From contig NZ_QXHD01000001.1 of NCBI RefSeq assembly GCF_011009555.1, positions 1-64,000 on the forward strand: a stretch of 64,000 nt of DNA. The letters are read 5' to 3'. Made by a program: the position numbers and the translations under genes. Positions 25,230 to 32,978 of the stretch are shown here, piece after piece. A model generated the notes under the pieces. It searched no databases. It worked only from the letters and a program-made list of their open reading frames with translations, and was not told the origin of the DNA. This DNA comes from Adonisia turfae CCMR0081 (GTDB taxonomy: Bacteria > Cyanobacteriota > Cyanobacteriia > Phormidesmidales > Phormidesmidaceae). Positions within the stretch are counted from its first letter, which is position 1. Every line of letters begins with the position of its first letter.

Positions 25230-25799
25230 CTACTCTTGAGTTTTACTAAACATACGACGGAACGATTTGGCCTCCGCTGCACGAATCTGCGGGACGTATA
25301 GCTTTTCCCAGTAGCGATCAAAGTGCCACCTGAGCACCCGACTGACCACCACCGTCAGACTAGCGCGATCCACTACAGAGACCATGCGGAGTAAGGCCCC
25401 ATTGGCCCGACCAATGCGAATCGTTCTAACCCGTCTTCGATAAGCGCTACTGGACTCACAATCAATGATGGAGTCCAAAGGTGACGGCTTAAATGTGGGC
25501 CGTTCCTTAATATATGGAGTCAGCTCAGCCTCAGAATTGCAGCACTCATCAAAGAAATCTTGCACTGACAGCCCTCGCGCTTTAGCATCCAGCTCGGCGC
25601 ACTCGGCGTAGTACTCCCAGTGGAGGGCGATAAACGAGTTAATCAGCTGTGATACCAGCGTCGTGCGTAGCCACATCAGGTGCTTGCACGCTAGCTCATA
25701 CTTCTCCCAATACGCATCATCGGCGTAGAGGTATTTAAGGGATACCTCCAGACCGCCGTCCTCCAAGTCTTCAAATAGTGGTGTGCCTTGTGTGGGCAT
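25230..25799 (-). CDS. hypothetical plasmid protein
   Basis: A 189-residue soluble protein of unknown function, first gene of a two-gene minus-strand operon. It is rich in aromatic residues (YLYADDAYWEKYELACKHLMW, about 24-44; LHWEYYAECAELDAKARGLS, about 60-80) and has a basic C-terminal third (SSAYRRRVRTIRIGRANG, about 115-132). The upstream region holds paired direct and inverted repeats that look like operator sites. The basic patch suggests DNA or RNA binding; it could be a copy-number or replication accessory protein, which is a guess. Confidence 0.65.
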   Translation of the reverse strand: MPTQGTPLFEDLEDGGLEVSLKYLYADDAYWEKYELACKHLMWLRTTLVSQLINSFIALHWEYYAECAELDAKARGLSVQDFFDECCNSEAELTPYIKERPTFKPSPLDSIIDCESSSAYRRRVRTIRIGRANGALLRMVSVVDRASLTVVVSRVLRWHFDRYWEKLYVPQIRAAEAKSFRRMFSKTQE

Positions 25800-26045
25800 G
25801 GGTTTACCACAATGGTGTCACGGAATACCTACAGGTGTCACGATAGCACTTTTAGGTAATGGGGCTTATTACCAGAAAGAAAATTAATTTACCATTTTGG
25901 TAATATTTAGCCAAAATGGTATAGGATTGGTCCAACGTGGTTCCATAAGGTCCTAAACCACGTCAAAACAGCACCAAAATTTACGACCAGCTATGGACTC
26001 GTCAATTCTTAACTGCAGGTATTTTCTAAGCTTTCCTTTTTTGAT
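25800..26045. promoter_or_regulatory. operator-like region upstream of the 25230-25799 gene
   Basis: It holds two direct repeats GGTGTCACG (25814-25822 and 25833-25841, 19 bp apart) and a perfect 11-bp inverted repeat TACCATTTTGG (25890-25900) / CCAAAATGGTA (25911-25921). A further 7-bp pair ACGTGGT/ACCACGT follows. These are plausible binding sites for a plasmid regulator. Confidence 0.55.
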
Positions 26046-26143
26046 CGGAGGGTGCCAAAACCGGCTGCTTGGGGTCCCTCCGAGTTCCCCAAACCCCCAT
26101 GGCTAGGGCCGGGAGGCCGCCCTAGAACCCAGCCTACTGGGTT
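26046..26143. ncRNA. GC-rich triple-hairpin segment, possible structured RNA or origin element
   Basis: Three successive perfect 7-bp stems: CGGAGGG/CCCTCCG (26046-26082), CTAGGGC/GCCCTAG (26103-26125) and AACCCAG/CTGGGTT (26126-26143). It is a GC-rich island inside AT-rich non-coding DNA between two minus-strand genes. It could be a structured transcript, a single-strand origin or a terminator series. The class is undetermined. Confidence 0.35.
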
Positions 26144-26213
26144 GTCCTCAATGGCATTAAATAGGGGTTACGGCGGGGGCGATTAATCAGGTTATCGTCT
26201 TGCATTCACGTAC

Positions 26214-26507
26214 TTATTCGTCATCTGCCTCTTGCTCTTGTTGGTCCCGGAGTGTGGCGTATTCTTCCGGGGTTAAGTGCTCGGCAGTACCTGCCAAGAT
26301 TTGGTCGATTAAGGCTTCTGCAGATATGCCGCGCTTTCGGGCCAGACGCTCAATGATTGCATTTCTAGTCGCTTCGCGCTCCGTAAGGGCAGAACACAGC
26401 ATGTTTTGGGCTTCGGTGGGTGCCGAGCGATCTTTCAGCCACGCTTCTATAGCAAGCAGGTCGTTATAGTACTCGCCTAAAAAAGGCATTTGAAAGCGCT
26501 TAGCCAT
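26214..26507 (-). CDS. hypothetical protein
   Basis: A 97-residue acidic helical protein. Residues 45-80 (REATRNAIIERLARKRGISAEALIDQIL) look like a possible DNA-binding or protein-interaction helix pair. The C-terminus is very acidic (RDQQEQEADDE). Function unknown. It is divergent from the bent-DNA region and the small gene at 26742. Confidence 0.6.
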   Translation of the reverse strand: MAKRFQMPFLGEYYNDLLAIEAWLKDRSAPTEAQNMLCSALTEREATRNAIIERLARKRGISAEALIDQILAGTAEHLTPEEYATLRDQQEQEADDE

Positions 26508-26636
26508 AAATCGTTGGCATCCGTGTTCGATTACTCATGTTTTAACAGTATTTCTGCCACCAAAACTGATTCATTTTTGATTCAGAGATCAATCGGAACA
26601 TATGCACGACAAGCCTTTCAGGAGCCTGATTATTTT

Positions 26637-26692
26637 TAAGTGTTTTTTGATATATTTTTGATCTATTTTTAATATATTTTTCTGTTATATTT
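26637..26692. promoter_or_regulatory. phased T-tracts, predicted curved DNA
   Basis: T-tracts of five or six bases end at 26637, 26648, 26659, 26670 and 26681, with a shorter TTT ending at 26692. All are spaced exactly 11 bp apart. Tracts in phase with the helix produce strong intrinsic curvature. The segment is about 50 bp upstream of the first gene of the 26742-30911 run and divergent from 26507. Confidence 0.75.
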
Positions 26693-26741
26693 AGTTGAGC
26701 TGGTTGACTTTTTCGTCCACATTCCCCAAACCGATACCGAT

Positions 26742-26915
26742 ATGGCCAAAGTTTCCATCCGCGATCGCGTCTACAGCGACTTGTTAACCAGATACCCGGA
26801 TCGGAATTTATCCGAGGCCGTTAGTTCTGCCTTAGCGGAGCTGCAAACCCTGGAGCGTCTGCTCAGAGAGCTGCAATTCGTTCCTAGCTGCGATCGTTCA
26901 CAAAACCTGTCCTAG
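26742..26915 (+). CDS. small basic protein, ribbon-helix-helix-like
   Basis: A 57-residue protein, too short for routine ORF calls. It starts MAKVSIRDRVYSDLLTRYPD, a beta-strand followed by amphipathic helices (NLSEAVSSALAELQTLERLL), the layout of a small ribbon-helix-helix DNA-binding protein. It lies directly downstream of the curved DNA and opens a same-strand run of six genes. It could autoregulate that run. Confidence 0.55.
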   Translation: MAKVSIRDRVYSDLLTRYPDRNLSEAVSSALAELQTLERLLRELQFVPSCDRSQNLS

Positions 26916-26940
26916 CAGCCCCCAAATCCCACCACTAGCT

Positions 26941-27105
26941 ATGTTTCGCTTCCTTCCTTATCTCCTAATTGCCGTTCTTTCGGGCGCTCCATGCCTCTGG
27001 CTTGGCTGGAAAGCTCGGGCACACACCGATCCACTTATGGATGCTAAAGCGTGCGCTGATATCGTCACTACCTCAGTCATCGATACCCTCCAGTTTTGGA
27101 AATAA
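26941..27105 (+). CDS. small membrane protein
   Basis: A 54-residue protein beginning MFRFLPYLLIAVLSGAPCLWLG, a single hydrophobic helix (about 3-22) followed by a short polar tail that ends VIDTLQFWK. It is 25 bp after the small basic gene and about 30 bp before the next start. It is probably a small inner-membrane component of the transfer-type cluster. Confidence 0.5.
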   Translation: MFRFLPYLLIAVLSGAPCLWLGWKARAHTDPLMDAKACADIVTTSVIDTLQFWK

Positions 27106-27134
27106 CGGTCACACCCACCCCTGAGGTCAAACCC

Positions 27135-27779
27135 ATGACTTCCTCTAACTCTCAAAACCCTGATCGCATCTCGCAGCTGGCTACGAGCATTCGCCGGATT
27201 CAACGGCGAATACAGCCAGATGAAGAGCTAAAAAGCAATATCGTCTCCCACCCAGCACTGGAAGCACAGGCGGCCAATGGCGATCCCCTCGCTGCAATAG
27301 CCCTGCTTCAGGGGCAGCAGCGAGACCTCCACATCGACCTGCAAACTACAAACCGGGTAACCCACCGGATGTACAGCGATGTGCTCGGGCGTCTGGTTGA
27401 GCTAGAACAGCTCCTGCCTGAAATAGATAGTGACCTCAAACGCAATCATCACAACATTCATCTGTTGGTCAGCCAGATTGAACAGATTCTCGCTGAAAAC
27501 CAGGGACTACGCGCTGAAGTTGATCTTCTCACCCAAAAGCAAGAGATAACGTCAGAGGAAGTCGAGAGAACGAGCGCCACACTCAAACGCCTAGAGCAAA
27601 AGCGACTCACCATTTCTCAGCTGATCGGTATTACTGGAGCCTCCCTCGTGCTGATACTGCTTGGGGTAGGGCAGTTCAGACAGGATGGCCTCGTCAAACA
27701 GCTCAACACTATACAAAACGATATTCAAGTTCTCTATGGGAACGACAACATCCTAAGAAACGAACTCTATGGGAGGTGA
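27135..27779 (+). CDS. coiled-coil protein with C-terminal membrane anchor
   Basis: A 214-residue protein. I chose the ATG at 27135 (MTSSNSQNPDRIS) because GAGGT lies about 9 bp upstream; an in-frame TTG at 27096 would overlap the previous gene. Residues 10-170 are predicted helical with heptads (LVELEQLLPEIDSDL; LVSQIEQILAENQGLRAEVDLL). A hydrophobic segment (about 171-190, LIGITGASLVLILLGVG) anchors it, and a short periplasmic tail follows. It may be a scaffold for the ATPase encoded downstream. Confidence 0.65.
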   Translation: MTSSNSQNPDRISQLATSIRRIQRRIQPDEELKSNIVSHPALEAQAANGDPLAAIALLQGQQRDLHIDLQTTNRVTHRMYSDVLGRLVELEQLLPEIDSDLKRNHHNIHLLVSQIEQILAENQGLRAEVDLLTQKQEITSEEVERTSATLKRLEQKRLTISQLIGITGASLVLILLGVGQFRQDGLVKQLNTIQNDIQVLYGNDNILRNELYGR

Positions 27780-27824
27780 TGCAGCACTCCTCAAAACTCT
27801 CTTTGTCCTCTACTCCGCATATCT

Positions 27825-28358
27825 ATGGCATTTGGACTTACAGAAGATATCCGCTCCAGCCTCTCTGCCAAAGACGGGCTGGCCGATGGCACCGTCAACC
27901 CGGCAAATCTTGAACGGATAGGCTTTCAACCGGGTATTACCATTCCTGATAACCTCCTGGTCTACAAAGACCAGGCAGCTGCCGATGCAGCCATTGACCA
28001 GATCACAGAACAAGCCACACTCTATGCCCAAAGCACCAGGGTTGTGGAAGAGTACACCCACCTCGTAGAAGCCACCGAAAAATATCACAAGGCAACTCGC
28101 AAGCTGCGCACGAAGGTAGCTGCGCTTGAAATCACTATCGAGCAGGCCTTTAGTGAGTGGCAAACTCTCAAGCACGAGGTCAATACGGCCAAACGTCAAA
28201 GTGGTCTCCTGCACGCTTCTAAGGTCGAAGAAGCCAATATCGGCTTTGGCAAGTTCCAGCGGGGTCTCACCATGAAGCTTCGTGGCATGACCGATGAGTC
28301 ACGCAGTGGCACGGAAGCGGGCTCTGTCAAACGTGGGCACCTGCAGCTTGTGTCCTAA
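27825..28358 (+). CDS. hypothetical helical protein
   Basis: A 177-residue soluble protein of unknown function. The N-terminus (GFQPGITIPDNLLVYKDQAAA) is followed by a long helical region (about 60-140: TEKYHKATRKLRTKVAALEIT, EQAFSEWQTLKHEVNTAKRQS) and a basic tail. It sits in the same-strand run leading to the coupling-protein-like ATPase. Confidence 0.65.
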   Translation: MAFGLTEDIRSSLSAKDGLADGTVNPANLERIGFQPGITIPDNLLVYKDQAAADAAIDQITEQATLYAQSTRVVEEYTHLVEATEKYHKATRKLRTKVAALEITIEQAFSEWQTLKHEVNTAKRQSGLLHASKVEEANIGFGKFQRGLTMKLRGMTDESRSGTEAGSVKRGHLQLVS

Positions 28359-28380
28359 CTGTTGTTCCGTCAGCGGGGCT

Positions 28381-28428
28381 GGTGAATACCATAATGCCCC
28401 GCAAACCAGGCTCCCTATGGTATTCACC
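28381..28428 (+). promoter_or_regulatory. hairpin sequestering a start codon
   Basis: Perfect 13-bp arms GGTGAATACCATA (28381-28393) and TATGGTATTCACC (28416-28428). The proposed ATG of the next gene (28417-28419) lies inside the right arm, so the hairpin would block initiation unless opened, for example by ribosomes translating the upstream gene. Confidence 0.6.
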
Positions 28429-28722
28429 CATCGTTCTATCGCTAAACTCTCCCGCTATCTGCTGCTCTCTCTTCTAAGCAGTAGCCTTGTGCAACTAACC
28501 GCTATGTGGCGACCCGTTGTGTGGTGTCTCGTTGCCATCGGTTGTGTAGGGCTGCTTATCCTGCTCATGCTCAGCGTCCAATACTACGGTCTGTTTACCG
28601 GAAGGGCATGGGCAAAAGACTTTGAGATCCACAGGCTCAACCAGGGCCTAATTCAATTTATTGTTGTTCTTCTTTTTGCCGTTATCGGTGGGGTGCCAAC
28701 ATGGTACGCATTCTTCAGCTAA
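28417..28722 (+). CDS. small two-TM membrane protein
   Basis: A 101-residue protein starting MVFTHRSIAKLSRYLLL. An in-frame ATG 41 codons upstream exists but would overlap the preceding gene by 65 bp. Two hydrophobic segments (about 35-60, VVWCLVAIGCVGLLILLML; about 82-100, LIQFIVVLLFAVIGGVP) predict an inner-membrane protein. It overlaps the ATPase gene by 22 bp, so the two are co-translated, consistent with a membrane partner. The start codon is buried in a 13-bp hairpin. Confidence 0.65.
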   Translation: MVFTHRSIAKLSRYLLLSLLSSSLVQLTAMWRPVVWCLVAIGCVGLLILLMLSVQYYGLFTGRAWAKDFEIHRLNQGLIQFIVVLLFAVIGGVPTWYAFFS

Positions 28723-30911
28723 ACGTGCTCGATAACGAAGATCGTAGATGGCTGGGTGGGCAAACTGCACAGATATTTCTTGCGCTTTTTCGGGCAGCTC
28801 CTAAACGAGCCATCATCCTCTACGGTGGAACGCTGATAGCGCTGCTACTGTGGCTAGTCCCCATTCGCTACAAGGTGCGGCCCACACTCACACTGTCGCT
28901 CACCCTCACCGCAGCTGGCATCCTTGCTGCTACCCAAAGTGAGTTAGAGCGGTGGCAAAAACAGATAGAGGCAGCTGAGGCCGATGCCGACTACCAAACA
29001 GCACTCCACAGACAAGCAACCGAGGCAGTGCTGACCACACAGCAGTATGCAAACGTTACCGCTGCAAGGCTTAATGCCTCCCAGGTTCTGCCTGAGTATT
29101 TGATAGAACCGGACCTCCAAGACCCAAAGCTTACCCAGGCAGCTGAATTTGAAGAATTTAAACGCATGATCGGCGCTTCTGACTCAGAAGACTCTTCTGG
29201 ACAACCAACAGCGCTACTCAAAGGTGATACCGATGGCGATGGCGTTGTCGATGTCCATCAGCAGGGCAAGTACCGCTTTTACACCCGTAGAAATTCTCAA
29301 ACTGGGCAGAAAGAACGCTGTGTAGACCTGACAGGGCATACCCACTACGCAGGGCTTGCCATCGTAGATCTAGCGTCAGAAATGGCACGGGAGTCCCGTG
29401 GGTGTCTGGGAGTTGGTCCCACCGGCACTGGTAAATCACAACTGCTTAAACAAGCGATCGCAGCTCAGCACCGTTGCGACACCACCACCGATTTCACCGT
29501 CTTTGCCCACAAGTCAGCCAACACGGCTCGGGGTGAAACGCTTGACTACTGTGGCTTAGAGGAGTCAGATGACCTCTACCTACTCACCGCCTCAATGAGC
29601 GGTGGAGTTCTTGAAGATTCAGCCTACAGGCTTTACTGTCGGCTCAGAACACTCCAGGGCATCATGGAGAAGGGCTCGAAGGTGCCCAGTGTCGTCGTTA
29701 TCGACCAAATCAATCAGGGACTGGTTGCAGCAAACAAAGCGGAACGCTACGCCCTGCGAGACGACGATGGGGAAATACTTTTCCCATACCTGGAACAAAC
29801 CTATAAAGATGACCTGGCCACCCTACTTGTCGATGGCCGTGAAAAATGCGTTAAAGCCTGGGTGTTTGGTCATGCAAACACAAACGAAGCGCTCGGGCTT
29901 TCCCATCAAATCAAAGAGAATGTCTTCTATGTGGGCCTTGGCCGTGACGGTATCTATAGCGCTGTAACCAACCCCCTCAAAGATGATCGGTTTATCGCCG
30001 TCCCCTCTATCCGTAAGGCGCTGGTGGAAAAGCTGCAAGCCTACCTCAAAGCCCATGAGGAATACGGCAACCCGGTGAACGTTGTACTGGCCATCACAAA
30101 CTGTGGCAGCCAAGGGTGGAGACTGGTGATCCTGCCACAACTCCCTGACCCTGACCCCATAGAGCTGGGTATTACCAATCCTCCCGCAACCACTCCCAAG
30201 ACAAAGCCAGCGCGGCCCAAACCACAGGCAGAAATTGAGTCGGTACGCGACCAGCTCGAAGTACAACTTGGCTCTGACCTGGGCCAGCACTACACTGCCG
30301 CACAAAAAGAGACTGCAACTGCATTTATCCGCTGGGTAAAACAGCGACGCCACGACTTCATCGATGCTCAGGGTCTGCTCGATCCAGAGACGGTTTCCTA
30401 TGGCTTTGATGGGGTAAAAAGCGTTGAAGAGATGGAACTTATCCTGCAACTCATCACTGAACTGGGCTACGGTTCCTTTGAGGAACACCCACACACAGGG
30501 CTGATAGCCTGGCGACTCAAAGGAGCAACCCCCATCGGTTCCTACCAATGGCTCATCAGAGAACCTACAGCTCAGACACATCCTGAAAAGCCGAAGGCAG
30601 AGGTGGGAACACCAGAATTAGCCCCCTTACCCGATGGGATAACCCCCGAAATCTTCAAAACTATCCTCTTTTATTTGGATCAAAAACAGCCTGGCATCCT
30701 GCTTACTCCCAATGGCTTTCTAACAGGTTCCTACAAACTTATAGACAAAGACAGCCCAGAAAAAATCAACACAGCCCAGATGCGAAAAGCGCTCAAATAT
30801 CTTGACTCCCTTGGCGTTGTATCCTTTCCCAATCTCGAAGATAAACAGTTTAGATTCCTCGGTTTCCCTGATAAACCTCATACAAACCACATCCCTGAGG
30901 ATATCCCCTAA
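28701..30911 (+). CDS. membrane-anchored P-loop ATPase, coupling-protein-like (VirD4/TraD/FtsK type)
   Basis: A 736-residue protein. Two N-terminal membrane helices (about 36-55 and 62-78) precede a linker helix. An EF-hand-like loop DTDGDGVVD (about 177-185) lies just ahead of the motor domain. Walker A is GVGPTGTGKSQ (237-247) and Walker B is VPSVVVIDQIN (about 330-340). Later segments have Pro-rich linkers and a C-terminal winged-helix-like domain (about 640-730, MRKALKYLDSLGVVSFPN). The layout fits a type IV coupling protein that would deliver a relaxase-bound strand, consistent with the MobF relaxase at 40968. No other type IV secretion genes are in the window. An FtsK-like DNA pump is the alternative. 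Confidence 0.75.
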   Translation: MVRILQLNVLDNEDRRWLGGQTAQIFLALFRAAPKRAIILYGGTLIALLLWLVPIRYKVRPTLTLSLTLTAAGILAATQSELERWQKQIEAAEADADYQTALHRQATEAVLTTQQYANVTAARLNASQVLPEYLIEPDLQDPKLTQAAEFEEFKRMIGASDSEDSSGQPTALLKGDTDGDGVVDVHQQGKYRFYTRRNSQTGQKERCVDLTGHTHYAGLAIVDLASEMARESRGCLGVGPTGTGKSQLLKQAIAAQHRCDTTTDFTVFAHKSANTARGETLDYCGLEESDDLYLLTASMSGGVLEDSAYRLYCRLRTLQGIMEKGSKVPSVVVIDQINQGLVAANKAERYALRDDDGEILFPYLEQTYKDDLATLLVDGREKCVKAWVFGHANTNEALGLSHQIKENVFYVGLGRDGIYSAVTNPLKDDRFIAVPSIRKALVEKLQAYLKAHEEYGNPVNVVLAITNCGSQGWRLVILPQLPDPDPIELGITNPPATTPKTKPARPKPQAEIESVRDQLEVQLGSDLGQHYTAAQKETATAFIRWVKQRRHDFIDAQGLLDPETVSYGFDGVKSVEEMELILQLITELGYGSFEEHPHTGLIAWRLKGATPIGSYQWLIREPTAQTHPEKPKAEVGTPELAPLPDGITPEIFKTILFYLDQKQPGILLTPNGFLTGSYKLIDKDSPEKINTAQMRKALKYLDSLGVVSFPNLEDKQFRFLGFPDKPHTNHIPEDIP

Positions 30912-31334
30912 ATAGATACAAATGACGTCCCCCAGAACCTCATATCCATCTATGAGTTTTCGCTATGAGCTATGCCCCAAAAGCGATACACGCCATGAGG
31001 TTTGAATGATCCACAGAACACATATGAGGTATTTCTCATACGCTTATGAGACAACTATGAGAAGAAAAGAAAACAAATTTAAGTGATATCGAAAAACGTA
31101 GTTAACACTCCCAAAAACAACTCAATAGCGGCTCAAAAACGAATGCCCAAATCTATTTTTCCCTAGCATCCAACCCTGAAAACTCAGTCATCAGAGCCGT
31201 TCAGATAACGCGTAGACCACCCTTTCATCAAAACAGTGAAGAAACCACCTGACTTCTTGTTGCCTTACTTATGCCTCACAGAGAGACCACCTTAAGGATG
31301 CCTCATCTCTGCCTTAACGCCTTTTGCAACATTC
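30912..31334. other. intergenic region upstream of parM
   Basis: A 423-bp non-coding stretch. Its first part holds the TATGAG repeat cluster (listed separately). The remainder (31062-31334) is AT-rich and then mixed, without further repeats I can see. It should include the promoter for the parM-parR pair. Confidence 0.5.
30939..31061. promoter_or_regulatory. parC: TATGAG repeat cluster, candidate parC centromere
   Basis: Eight copies of TATGAG or its one-base variant occur in 123 bp: CTCATA at 30939 and 31035, TATGAG at 30951, 30964, 31023, 31045 and 31056, and CATGAG near 30993. Direct and inverted orientations are mixed. It lies upstream of an actin-like ATPase gene, the usual place for the ParR-binding centromere in type II partition loci. 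Binding by the downstream ParR-like protein is an inference. Confidence 0.6.
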
Positions 31335-32348
31335 ATGCACCCTACCGAATCTACTGCAATGACTTCCTTTCGACGCAACAACATCCAGGGCATCATTGAC
31401 CTTGGCAATGCCGACATCAAGTTTCTCTACCGCATCGGTGATGACTCAGATGACTGGCACAGACACAAGTTTGAATCTGTTGTCTCCACCAGCCCCCTGG
31501 TTAATAACCATCCAGCCCGAGTACTCCTGGGTGAACAGTCGTATCTTATCGGTGAAGAAGCAACCGCTGTACAGTGCGATCGCACCGGCAACACCGACAG
31601 CGGCAAGGTCTTAAATGCACTGCCATTGACCATCCATGCCCTGATCAAAGCAGCTGGCATGGGTAAACCACTGTCAGCGGATCTGATATTTACATGCCCA
31701 AGCGTGAAAGCCTACGGCTCAGACATCCAGGCAAAGCTTGTGGGTGAACACAAAGTCACCCTACCTCCCGACGATGCCGCCCTCATTGATGAGCAAAAAC
31801 AGACCATCCGCATCGACTCAGCCATACCACAGCTGGAAGGCTATCAAGCCTACAGACTGGTCAAGTCTGAGTGCCCAAACGGAGCAGTTATGGTGGATAT
31901 CGGCAGTCGTACCATCCTGGTCACCGTCGTTGATGCCCAGGGCCGCATCCTCAACCGCTTTGCCAAAGATGATTGCGGCTGTCACCGCATTGCCGAGCGC
32001 GTCTATCAGTCAGAATGTCTCATTGGGCTCAAGGGCATGAATCAACGCCTCCCCAATGCAGAACAGGTAATGGCGTTTCTACTCGATACCACAACGAAAA
32101 AATCCCTCCGCCAGCAGCAAGCAACACGCATAGAACCCCACATCCTGGCCTGTGTGCAGGACGCTCAAACCTTTGTCAGACAATACGGAGATAAGCCGGT
32201 CTATTTGATGGGTGGCGGCTCCATGCTGCCAGGAATGGTAGACGCCTTTAGCGACAGCCAGCAAAAAGCCCAGACCATGCCAGAAGCCACCTGGGCCACC
32301 CTGATTGGACTATCAACCGTCGCTGACAGACTTTTTACCCAGAACTGA
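31335..32348 (+). CDS. parM: ParM/StbA-like actin-family partition ATPase
   Basis: A 337-residue actin/Hsp70-fold ATPase. Phosphate-1 motif GIIDLGNADIKFLY (about 15-28), phosphate-2 motif GAVMVDIGSRTILVTVVD (about 184-201) and adenosine motif KPVYLMGGGSMLPGMV (about 287-302) are in the family order. ParM filaments push plasmid copies apart, capturing a ParR-centromere complex. The first ATG gives a short extra N-terminus; an ATG at 31359 (MTSFRRNN) is equally plausible, since neither has a strong RBS. The ParR-like gene follows by 3 bp, and the repeat cluster lies upstream. Confidence 0.85.
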   Translation: MHPTESTAMTSFRRNNIQGIIDLGNADIKFLYRIGDDSDDWHRHKFESVVSTSPLVNNHPARVLLGEQSYLIGEEATAVQCDRTGNTDSGKVLNALPLTIHALIKAAGMGKPLSADLIFTCPSVKAYGSDIQAKLVGEHKVTLPPDDAALIDEQKQTIRIDSAIPQLEGYQAYRLVKSECPNGAVMVDIGSRTILVTVVDAQGRILNRFAKDDCGCHRIAERVYQSECLIGLKGMNQRLPNAEQVMAFLLDTTTKKSLRQQQATRIEPHILACVQDAQTFVRQYGDKPVYLMGGGSMLPGMVDAFSDSQQKAQTMPEATWATLIGLSTVADRLFTQN

Positions 32349-32351
32349 TAT

Positions 32352-32696
32352 ATGAGCGATCGCAAGCAAATCCGAGTGTATGTCGATGTAGACCATTGGA
32401 CTGCGCTCAAGCCTGACACCCCAGAAAACGACACCGACACACTCAAACGACTCCTGGCTGAGCTGGAGAAGCTACAGAGTTTGGTCGGTCAGTTAGCCGA
32501 TCAGGACGTGGAGCAACTCAGCACCCTGGTGGCCACACTCTCGGATATTCATTCCAACCCGCTGATCGCCCTTGGCATGTGTCTTGAAAGGTACCGACAA
32601 ACCGAGTTCCAGCCAGTGCCTCAGTCCAGTGACCACACGTCCCAATTCGCCATAGCCACCCATGACAACTTTGTCGATAACTCAGGGGAGTTCTAA
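32352..32696 (+). CDS. ParR-like partner of the actin-type ATPase
   Basis: A 114-residue protein directly after parM (3 bp). The start MSDRKQIRVYVDVDHW gives a beta-strand, followed by helices (DTDTLKRLLAELEKLQSLVGQLAD), consistent with a small DNA-binding adaptor such as ParR/StbB, which uses a ribbon-helix-helix fold. The C-terminal region has LIALGMCLERYRQTEFQ. The call rests mainly on gene order and size. Confidence 0.6.
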   Translation: MSDRKQIRVYVDVDHWTALKPDTPENDTDTLKRLLAELEKLQSLVGQLADQDVEQLSTLVATLSDIHSNPLIALGMCLERYRQTEFQPVPQSSDHTSQFAIATHDNFVDNSGEF

Positions 32697-32978
32697 TAAA
32701 GCAGCCATGTTCAGACGATATGCAGTGATCGACAATTACGTTTTGTGTCAATTCCGAACACCTCAGAAAAAATCGCTGGGAATTTCCCCCTCAAATCAGC
32801 GATCTCAGGCGAGGCGTTGTAAGATCTTGGACATCACGAAAGGAGGAGTATCTATGAACTAACGATATACAGACACTAAAAAACCTTCTGAACTTGGCGG
32901 GAACGAAGGCTTTCTAGTTATTTAATTTATCCACTGGACGCGGCGTCTTAACAGCAGGCTGACAACCAAGCTAAGACG

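Noticed and set aside
29823-30581. 252-codon minus-strand frame
   Set aside because: It is antisense to the coupling-ATPase gene with Cys/Phe-rich shadow composition.
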